Shown: one piece after another, positions 1 to 5,601 of the stretch
Layout: each line of letters begins with the position of its first letter
Numbering within the stretch: position 1 is the first letter of the stretch
Assembly: GCA_002722105.1 (NCBI GenBank)
Contig: PBKF01000009.1
Coordinates: 14,237 to 20,466, forward strand
DNA: 6,230 nt
Source of the DNA: Fidelibacterota bacterium
Lineage (GTDB): Bacteria; Marinisomatota; Marinisomatia; Marinisomatales; UBA1611
Direction: 5' to 3'
Notes under the pieces: model-generated
Seen by the model: only the letters and a program-made list of their open reading frames with translations
What the model was told of the DNA's origin: nothing
The model's database searches: none
Made by a program: the position numbers and the translations under genes

Positions 1-362
1 GGATTATATTTTGGATGTCCTGATAATCCTGGTTTAATACCTTCAAGAAGGTTTTGCCTCGCCTGACCATTCGCATGCCATAGCATAAATTTTGATTTGC
101 GGAATATATTGGAAAAATCATCCTGACTTGCGCTTAATCCTTTATCTCGCATTATTTCTAGAAATGCCATATTGGTATAAAGATCATCTTCTTTATGTAG
201 CCAAGTTTTGGGTGCTTCAGGCTGTATATCCAAGCTACCCCTGTAGACAGCTCCTTGTGCATGGAATTCCATTGGCTCACCCATCATCGCACCATATGAT
301 TTTCCAGTCCAACCACCAAGAATTTTATCCTTTAATTCTTCTTTTGTTATTTTAAATATCAT
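1..362 (-). CDS. ADP-ribosylglycohydrolase (DraG/ARH) family protein, N-terminal part, cut by window edge
   Basis: Reading leftward from an ATG at 362, the frame stays open for 120 codons to the window edge. Two blocks of the DraG/ARH fold are visible. Residues 14-33 (ILGGWTGKSYGAMMGEPMEF) match the N-terminal helix that in family members reads roughly G..GDa.G.p.E. Residues 58-64 (EDDLYTN) sit where the family has the metal-binding (S/T)DDT motif, followed by the expected hydrophobic helix MAFLEIMRD. D59 and D60 are the likely divalent-metal ligands; the usual Thr is Leu here. Family members hydrolyse N- or O-glycosidic bonds of ADP-ribose or related ribosides in the cytoplasm. No signal peptide is seen. 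It is the third gene of the minus-strand set, 70 bp after the dehydrogenase, with no clear Shine-Dalgarno. The family call is fairly firm; the substrate is unknown, and the operon suggests small-molecule catabolism rather than protein de-ADP-ribosylation. Confidence 0.82.
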   Translation of the reverse strand, partial: MIFKITKEELKDKILGGWTGKSYGAMMGEPMEFHAQGAVYRGSLDIQPEAPKTWLHKEDDLYTNMAFLEIMRDKGLSASQDDFSNIFRKSKFMLWHANGQARQNLLEGIKPGLSGHPKYN

Positions 363-432
363 TTTATATCAACAATCTAAATTCAATTTTCAAGTTTAAA
401 ATAAATCCGATACTATCTTGATAATTATGATT

Positions 433-1461
433 TTATCGAACTTTAAATCTTGCGATTGCATCATCTGCGCGTGTACAATTAGCATCGATTGTTCGTCCTG
501 CGTTATGAGGTGTATGAACTACATTATTCCGTCCTAACAGGGGAGAGTCAAGTGGTAATGGTTCGATATCAAATACATCTGCAGCCAGAGATAATTCATC
601 ATTTAAAACTCTATCGTAGAGAGTTTCTACTTCACACACTCCAGCTCGAGTTACTAATACAAAAAGACCCCCTTTCGGAATTTTATTTATCATCTCAGTA
701 TTTACTATACCTTTTGTTGCCTCAAATAGTGGAACCATAGGTGCGAATATGTCAGCGTCTTTCACTAACTCTAATTTATCAAAACATCTTCTTGCACCTG
801 AAACAGCAAAAGTTGCATCCTTTGCCATTGGGTCCCACATTGCGACATCAGCACCTAGCATCGAGCAAAAAGATGCGTATCGCGCGCCAATATTACCTGC
901 ACCCAATATTCTTACTTTTTTCCCGGATATCGTACCATTAGCAAATTTGGGGTCATCACCCATTTGAGCACATCGCTCACCTGGTTTACCCAAATCTGTT
1001 CCTGGAGCAGAGTAGTCCCATGTATCGTGGCCATGCATCATTTCGGTGTATGTTTGAGGAATACGTCTCAGAGAACAGATGGTTAAGCCGAGTGCGTACT
1101 CAGCGACCGATTGGCCCCATTGGACATCACCGTATGGTGGTTCACGTACATAGAGAAACTTCACACCTCTAGCTTCAGCTTCTTTAATCCCTGTTGATGG
1201 TACATCGTTCCAGCCATCATCAAAATAACATTCTTCAAGTGTCGAAAAAGGAGTAAGGTCTTCTGATTCAGCAGGAAACCCTAGAATTACCAGGCGTGTT
1301 ACAGTAGCAGGGTCTGATACTAATTCGGTTATTCTAGCTTTAGGGTCTTCACTTCGATAAAGTTCAGTATCTCCTTCTTCTTTCCATCTTTGATGCCAAT
1401 AATCAGCAGTAAAAGACCAAGCACGTTCATAACGCTCATGTACACAGATTATAGATCTCAT
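433..1461 (-). CDS. D-isomer-specific 2-hydroxyacid dehydrogenase, NAD-binding
   Basis: A 342-residue protein, close to the usual 310-340 of the family, which oxidises D-2-hydroxyacids or reduces 2-ketoacids with NAD(P)H in the cytoplasm. Residues 117-135 contain the conserved helix QSVAEYALGLTICSLRRIP. The Rossmann loop GAGNIG is at 187-192, and an acidic residue at the end of the next strand (MWDP, D210) points to NAD rather than NADP. The catalytic triad is present: R272 (VTRAG), E300 (DIEP) and H319 (TPHNAG). Between W148 and the Rossmann strand at about 182 there is extra sequence, longer than the short linker usual here. The ATG at 1461 overlaps the stop of the DUF6807 gene (TAATG) and has a strong ribosome binding site. 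GC is about 43% by my hand count, above its neighbours. The general class is secure; specific names such as phosphoglycerate or glyoxylate dehydrogenase are not supported. Confidence 0.93.
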   Translation of the reverse strand: MRSIICVHERYERAWSFTADYWHQRWKEEGDTELYRSEDPKARITELVSDPATVTRLVILGFPAESEDLTPFSTLEECYFDDGWNDVPSTGIKEAEARGVKFLYVREPPYGDVQWGQSVAEYALGLTICSLRRIPQTYTEMMHGHDTWDYSAPGTDLGKPGERCAQMGDDPKFANGTISGKKVRILGAGNIGARYASFCSMLGADVAMWDPMAKDATFAVSGARRCFDKLELVKDADIFAPMVPLFEATKGIVNTEMINKIPKGGLFVLVTRAGVCEVETLYDRVLNDELSLAADVFDIEPLPLDSPLLGRNNVVHTPHNAGRTIDANCTRADDAIARFKVR

Positions 1462-2441
1462 TATGTTTTCTCCTTAACAAATGCATCCCACATTTCATTC
1501 ATTTTATTAATTTCTAATTCTCCAGTATAAACTATTAATTGATGGTTTATAATTTCACTATCCCCATTTTTTATAGACCAATCATTATTTATAGCTTGGG
1601 AAGGGCCAACTCCAAATTGGCCATCAACACGCCAGGGTGTTGGATAGCCTGAGTTCCCATTATGGTCAAAAATTGCGATGTGTGCGAGGTCATCACGCCC
1701 TTCAATCTGTAAACCTATATCTAGCCATTTTGCACTCTGACCTTCTGCTTCTAAATCACGATGTTTTGAGGCATTAATAACTTCTGCACGTACACCTTCT
1801 TTCCAGGGCATTCTTAGAAACATTCCACCATAATCAAACTTATTAATGGTAATATCAATCTTTGCATGACCCATCCACTCTAGATCTAATATGTAATTTC
1901 CATCAACAATTTTCATTATCCATTTTTGTGTTTCAATCATTATTGTTTTGCCATCTCCATCAAGCATATTATAAACAGTTTTCCATGATACTTCTTTACC
2001 ATGAGAATGTAAAACTGTTGCAGATTCTAACTGCCAATACTCCGGACCATAATTATGAAAATAATCCCTACCTACTGCTTTGGCAATTTCTTTCTTTTTC
2101 TCTGGAGATCTTTCAGTTTTATCCCATGTCCCATCTGACTTTTTAAATTGTTTATAATCCCTACTGTAAAACCAGTCTAATAACTTATCTTCAGGAATTA
2201 AATTATTATTTCCATTGATTCGGGTGAAACCCCAATATAATCCCGTCTGATGCTTATGGTGTCCTGGGCTATACTCAGTAATTGAACCATTTCCATCTGG
2301 AGCAATGATTGGATGTAGATATGGTCTATGGCCTGAATTTGCATTTTGGGTTAGTATTGGAAATTCCACACCATCCCGATAAACTGAGATTGTGCCAAGT
2401 TTTTCATTTTTTTCAATATTTAATATTATGTTATCTGTCAT
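1461..2441 (-). CDS. DUF6807 (PmoA-like) family protein
   Basis: With the ATG at 2441 the protein has 326 residues and no signal peptide. Recognisable DUF6807 blocks, counted from that ATG: residues 39-50 (RPYLHPIIAPDG) and the histidine-rich 58-70 (SPGHHKHQTGLYW), matching the family's RPY.HP..PDG and HPHHRG.W.G; residues 204-212 (YGGMFLRMP); W239 onward (AKWLDI), then IAIFDH with PTPWR at 267-271; and a closing VYTGEL. Databases often label this family 'methane oxygenase PmoA', but it is not the membrane subunit of particulate methane monooxygenase: no membrane helices are seen. Members often occur among sugar-catabolism genes; the reaction is not established to my knowledge. A TTG at 2489 would add 16 residues, but it has no ribosome binding site and lies upstream of a possible -10 box, so ATG is preferred. 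It is the first gene of the leftward operon and overlaps the dehydrogenase by one base. Confidence 0.85.
   Translation of the reverse strand: MTDNIILNIEKNEKLGTISVYRDGVEFPILTQNANSGHRPYLHPIIAPDGNGSITEYSPGHHKHQTGLYWGFTRINGNNNLIPEDKLLDWFYSRDYKQFKKSDGTWDKTERSPEKKKEIAKAVGRDYFHNYGPEYWQLESATVLHSHGKEVSWKTVYNMLDGDGKTIMIETQKWIMKIVDGNYILDLEWMGHAKIDITINKFDYGGMFLRMPWKEGVRAEVINASKHRDLEAEGQSAKWLDIGLQIEGRDDLAHIAIFDHNGNSGYPTPWRVDGQFGVGPSQAINNDWSIKNGDSEIINHQLIVYTGELEINKMNEMWDAFVKEKT
1468..1475 (-). promoter_or_regulatory. Shine-Dalgarno of the dehydrogenase, inside the upstream gene
   Basis: On the minus strand the sequence AAGGAGAA lies about 8 bases before the ATG at 1461. It is made by the Lys-Glu-Lys codons that end the DUF6807 protein, whose TAA stop shares its last base with the ATG. 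This fixes the dehydrogenase start and points to translational coupling of the two genes. It is the only strong Shine-Dalgarno I find among the starts in this window. Confidence 0.85.
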
Positions 2442-2478
2442 TTCAATTGATTTTATTTCTTGTATTGTTGAACTATGT

Positions 2479-2508
2479 ATTATATCCAATAAAGAGATTG
2501 CTTAAAAA
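2479..2508 (-). promoter_or_regulatory. Possible promoter of the leftward operon
   Basis: On the minus strand a perfect TATAAT lies at 2484-2479, about 38 bases before the ATG at 2441. Transcription would start near 2472 and leave a leader of about 30 bases. The -35 region is poor: TTTTTA at 2508-2503 with an 18-base spacer. If this -10 is real, the alternative TTG start at 2489 would not be on the transcript. In an AT-rich region a chance TATAAT is quite possible. Confidence 0.35.
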
Positions 2509-2602
2509 GTCTAATTATTGCGTATTGTAGATTATTGATATCGTAATTTTTAGTCTTATTTTTTTAATTTGTACTCTTATAAATATTAAAAACACAACTT
2601 AA

Positions 2603-2624
2603 ATTAATTATAAGAATAATTGAT
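2603..2624. repeat. Imperfect inverted repeat in the divergent control region
   Basis: ATTAATTAT (2603-2611) and ATAATTGAT (2616-2624) are inverted copies with one mismatch, which is a G-U pair if transcribed, around a 4-base loop AAGA. It lies between the two divergent operons with no T-tract suited to a terminator. It could be a regulator-binding palindrome, but such AT-only palindromes arise easily by chance in sequence of this composition. Confidence 0.25.
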
Positions 2625-2744
2625 TGTGGTAGTCTGAAGGTACATTAAAGAAAAATAATCAAACAAGTGTAATCTATTAAAATATTTGCAACAAAAGGCT
2701 CCTAGATTGAATAAAATTAAAAAAGATCTAGTTTTTACTAAGGT

Positions 2745-2773
2745 TTTACACCCTTTTTTATTTTTTATATAAA
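2745..2773 (+). promoter_or_regulatory. Sigma70-like promoter of the CRTAC1/TPR operon
   Basis: TTTACA (2745-2750) and TATAAA (2768-2773) each match 5 of 6 consensus bases and are separated by exactly 17 bases. Transcription would begin near 2780, giving a leader of about 35 bases before the ATG at 2816. No Bacteroidota-type TAnnTTTG -7 box is obvious here. The spacer is pyrimidine-rich (CCC then a T run). There is no Shine-Dalgarno before the ATG, only A/T-rich sequence. Confidence 0.5.
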
Positions 2774-2815
2774 AATTTAATTATCACTATTTCCTACAAA
2801 TTATAATAAATAATT

Positions 2816-4519
2816 ATGAACCAATTAATAACTTTTAAAAATAGAAAAAACTTATCTTTTCTTTTTTCGTTTATTATTCTGCTAGTGGTTGGATCATGTA
2901 CTATAGAATTGGATCGAAATAATATAAATATTTTTACGGATATGACTGAAAGGTTAGCTGTGGAATTTAATCATGATCCTGGGAATACAGGTGAATATCA
3001 TATGTCTGAAAGCATTGGTTCCGGTGTCGCGATTTTTGATATTAATAATGACGGTTTAATGGATATTTATTTTTTAAATGGGCCAGGATCAGAGAATAAT
3101 AATAACATCCAACCAACAAATGAATTATATGTTCAGAATGATAAAAACATATTTGAAAATAAAACAAATTACTCCGGCTTAGGGAGTACTCGTTTCAGCA
3201 TGGGTACTGCTGTTGGGGATATTAATAATGACGGCTATCAAGATATTTACTGTTCGAATCTAGGCTCAGATCAATTGTTTTTAAACAATGGTGATGGAAC
3301 ATTCTCAGATATTTCTAAAACTGCTGGAATAAATAATTCGGAGTGGGGTAGTTCTGTTATTTTTTTGGATTATAATAATGATAAATATTTGGATATCTTT
3401 ATTACAAATTATTTAGTTTATGATAGTTCACAGTTTTGCACGGATAGAGCTGGTCGGCAAGATTATTGCGGTCCTAAGTCTTATGAAGGAATACCTGATG
3501 TGTTATACAAGAATAATGGTGATAATACATTCACTAATATCTCCAATTATTCCAATATAGGTAAGATTAGTGGGAAGGGGCTTGGAGTAGTTGCTAATGA
3601 TTTTAATTCTGACGGATTGCCGGATATATATGTTGCAAATGATGGTGAAGCTAATTATCTGTGGATAAATCAAGGTAATGGTACATTTATAAATAATGCA
3701 GTGCCTATGGGTGCTGCATTCAATATGTTTGGTTTACCGGAAGCTGGTATGGGAATAGCTATTGGTGATGTGAATGGTGATGCTAACATGGATTTATTTG
3801 TGACACATTTACGTGGTGAAACAAATACTCTCTATATCAAAACAGAATGGGGTTTCCAAGATATGACGGACCAATACAAATTGAACCGGGATAATATCTC
3901 CTTTACAGGATTTGGTACAGGTTTTATTGATTATGATAATGATGCTGATTTAGATCTAATTATAGCAAATGGAGGTGTAACAAGAGGGCATTTACATCAA
4001 AATTATTCTAACCCCATATTTTGGGATTTCTATGCTGAACCTAATTTACTTTATGCTTATGACAAAGAAACTCATTTCGCAACTAATAAGTTAAATTGTG
4101 GCGATTTTTGCAAAGAAATAAACAATAGCAAAGGATTGGCCACCGGTGATATTAATAATGATGGTAAGGTAGACGTTGTGATTAATAATGCAGGTGGTCC
4201 TGGTAAAATCTATATTAATACTACTCCATTGAGCAATAATTGGCTTCTTGTAGAAACGTTCAATACTGATATTAACAGACGGGATATTGGCGCTGAGATC
4301 ACAGTATATACGATTTCACATAAGATTAAAAAATTAGTGGCATTTGGGTCAAGTTTTCTTAGCTCAAATGATACAAGAATTCATTTTGGTTTAGGCACTG
4401 ATTCAAGGGTAGAAAATATAATGGTGAAATGGTCTGATGGTTTGGAAGAACATTTTGGAGAATTTGATGTAAACCAGTATTTAAGATTAGAAAAATTATC
4501 AGGGTCAAAGCGGGAATAA
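2816..4519 (+). CDS. CRTAC1-like lipoprotein: FG-GAP/VCBS repeats plus C-terminal ASPIC/UnbV domain
   Basis: A 567-residue protein with a lipoprotein signal: basic N-terminus, hydrophobic 13-25, lipobox VGSC with Cys28, so probably anchored on the outer membrane or cell surface. Seven calcium-loop motifs of type DxNxDGxxD start at D75, D135, D185, D262, D318, D372 and D445, the pattern of a seven-bladed beta-propeller made of FG-GAP/VCBS repeats. Loops 3, 5 and 6 lack the Gly (K, A and A instead) but keep all the Asp/Asn ligands. A Cys pair at C208/C218 in the QFCTDRAGRQDYCGP segment is typical of this family and probably forms a disulfide; a second pair is C428/C432. Residues 474-560 are the ASPIC/UnbV domain, with NNWLLVE, IGAEITVYT, GSSFLSSNDTRIHFGLG and VKWSDG. 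The fold and location are clear; the role is not, with adhesion or polymer binding the likeliest. The TPR gene starts 4 bp downstream. Confidence 0.93.
   Translation: MNQLITFKNRKNLSFLFSFIILLVVGSCTIELDRNNINIFTDMTERLAVEFNHDPGNTGEYHMSESIGSGVAIFDINNDGLMDIYFLNGPGSENNNNIQPTNELYVQNDKNIFENKTNYSGLGSTRFSMGTAVGDINNDGYQDIYCSNLGSDQLFLNNGDGTFSDISKTAGINNSEWGSSVIFLDYNNDKYLDIFITNYLVYDSSQFCTDRAGRQDYCGPKSYEGIPDVLYKNNGDNTFTNISNYSNIGKISGKGLGVVANDFNSDGLPDIYVANDGEANYLWINQGNGTFINNAVPMGAAFNMFGLPEAGMGIAIGDVNGDANMDLFVTHLRGETNTLYIKTEWGFQDMTDQYKLNRDNISFTGFGTGFIDYDNDADLDLIIANGGVTRGHLHQNYSNPIFWDFYAEPNLLYAYDKETHFATNKLNCGDFCKEINNSKGLATGDINNDGKVDVVINNAGGPGKIYINTTPLSNNWLLVETFNTDINRRDIGAEITVYTISHKIKKLVAFGSSFLSSNDTRIHFGLGTDSRVENIMVKWSDGLEEHFGEFDVNQYLRLEKLSGSKRE
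3038..3234 (+). repeat. Identical 17-bp repeats encoding the calcium loops
   Basis: GATATTAATAATGACGG occurs at 3038-3054 and again at 3218-3234, 180 bp later, and with one mismatch (ATGG for ACGG) at 4148-4164. Each copy encodes the calcium-loop core DINNDG of FG-GAP repeats 1, 2 and 7. Codon choice is the same in all, apart from the Asp codon in the third copy. Confidence 0.75.
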
Positions 4520-4523
4520 TAAA

Positions 4524-5582
4524 ATGGAAACAAAACATGTATCTAGATTTTCCCCAATAAACCTTATTATTATTTCATTATTTTATTTCAAATGTAACAT
4601 TAATCATGAGCCATTGACTATTCCTGAAAATAATCAACTGGATAAGGTAGAAGTACAAGTCCGAGAAACAATTAAAAAAATGTCAGATTTAATACTGAAA
4701 AATCCAAATGATGTACAGCGTTGGGCAAATTATGCAATGACCTTGGACGTCCATGATTTTACCCTGGAAGCAATAATAGCATATCAGAAAGCCGAAAGCT
4801 TAGATGAAAATAATTTCCGATGGCCATTTTTTCAAGCAATTGCATTACAAAGTTTAGGAGATGAAAAAAACTTAGAACTATACAGAAAGAGTATCAAGAT
4901 TAATGATGGATATACGCCAATCTACAATTTATATGGCAAGGCGCTATATGAATATGGATATATTGATTCTTCAACAGTGTATTTTCTAAAGGCAATTCAG
5001 AAGTTTCCGTGTTCTCCAACTGCTTTAAATCATTTAGCTAAAACTTATTTAATTGAAAACCAATTGGAATTAGCAGATTCGATTCTAATAAAAATGAAAG
5101 AATGTGGGAGAGCCGGGAAAACATATTATACTTTATTATCTGATTTGTCACGAAAAAAAGGTAATGCGACACTATCTATGGATCTGGCTACAAAAGCAAA
5201 TAACATGCTTGCACCTAAAAATATAATGTATAATCCAATTTATGATCAGGTCACTGATATGGGTGTAAGCTCTGCTTGGTACCGTTACAGAGCACAAAAG
5301 TATTTTAATAATCAGGTATATGAAAAGGCTATCAAAGAATATACTGAACTAATAAAAATAAAGCCACTTCCCATTGATCATTTTAACCTTGGGCTCGCAT
5401 ATAATAAGATTGGACAATTAAAAATGGCTGAGAATCATTATAAAATCTGCTTGAATATGAATCCTAATTACGCCGATGCTTTAAAAAAATTAGCAGAAAT
5501 TTTTAGAGACAAGGGTGATTTAAAAAAATATTATTTTTATCTTAATGAGTATGGTAAGGTAATAACTGAAGCAGTTAATTAA
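4524..5582 (+). CDS. Tetratricopeptide-repeat protein, probably envelope-anchored
   Basis: A 352-residue protein with a short hydrophobic stretch at 11-22 (PINLIIISLFYF) followed by K23-C24. The Cys suggests a lipoprotein, but YFKC is not a canonical lipobox, so it could instead be a membrane-anchored or cleaved export signal. The rest is almost entirely TPR: units at about 62-95, 96-128, 131-164, 165-196 and 199-232, a linker at 233-250 (with YDQVTDMGVSS), then units at about 251-281, 284-317 and 318-345. Clear TPR signatures include YNLYGKALYEYG, HFNLGLAYNKIGQLKMAENHY and the terminal NPNYADALKKLAE. TPR arrays bind partner proteins. The gene starts 4 bp after the CRTAC1-like stop with only a weak GGGA upstream, so it is almost certainly co-transcribed. 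TPR plus UnbV-type pairs are, as I recall, recurrent in environmental bacteria; a physical partnership is my inference. Confidence 0.88.
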   Translation: METKHVSRFSPINLIIISLFYFKCNINHEPLTIPENNQLDKVEVQVRETIKKMSDLILKNPNDVQRWANYAMTLDVHDFTLEAIIAYQKAESLDENNFRWPFFQAIALQSLGDEKNLELYRKSIKINDGYTPIYNLYGKALYEYGYIDSSTVYFLKAIQKFPCSPTALNHLAKTYLIENQLELADSILIKMKECGRAGKTYYTLLSDLSRKKGNATLSMDLATKANNMLAPKNIMYNPIYDQVTDMGVSSAWYRYRAQKYFNNQVYEKAIKEYTELIKIKPLPIDHFNLGLAYNKIGQLKMAENHYKICLNMNPNYADALKKLAEIFRDKGDLKKYYFYLNEYGKVITEAVN

Positions 5583-5601
5583 TATTTTTCTATTATTTTG
5601 A

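Larger units (their letters stand above)
2442..2815. other. AT-rich divergent intergenic region
   Basis: These 374 bases separate the start of the leftward DUF6807 gene from the start of the rightward CRTAC1-like gene. I find no credible coding sequence, tRNA or insertion element. It holds one good rightward promoter candidate (2745-2773), one weaker leftward candidate (2479-2508) and an AT-only inverted repeat (2603-2624). The stretch between about 2510 and 2740 has no assigned role; it is longer than two simple promoters need and could hold regulator sites. Confidence 0.7.

Noticed and set aside
92..355. A plus-strand open frame of 87 codons.
   Set aside because: It lies antisense to the DraG-like coding frame, which has clear family motifs; its own translation shows no recognisable domain.
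363..432. A possible minus-strand promoter (TTGAAA with TATAAA) just before the DraG-like gene.
   Set aside because: TATAAA abuts the ATG directly, so transcription would start inside the gene, and the spacer is 19 bases. The gene is better read as part of the operon.
489..967. Several short plus-strand open frames opposite the dehydrogenase.
   Set aside because: They are antisense to a gene with a complete catalytic triad and Rossmann motif, and have low-complexity Leu/His-rich translations.
1461..2441. Reading the DUF6807 protein as a methane monooxygenase subunit, as the 'PmoA' database label implies.
   Set aside because: The protein is soluble-looking, with no membrane helices and no neighbouring pmoB or pmoC. 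The label is a family-name artefact.
1862..2530. Plus-strand open frames of 94 and 73 codons opposite and beyond the DUF6807 gene.
   Set aside because: They are antisense to a well-supported gene, have no ribosome binding site and no recognisable domain.
2702..2735. Inverted pair CTAGAT/ATCTAG followed by a short T run, resembling a terminator.
   Set aside because: The stem is only 6 bp with low GC and an 18-base loop, and no gene ends there on either strand.
3038..4164. Regularly recurring GATATTAATAATGACGG copies as a possible mobile or CRISPR-type repeat.
   Set aside because: They are in frame and encode the calcium loops of the FG-GAP propeller, so protein repetition explains them.
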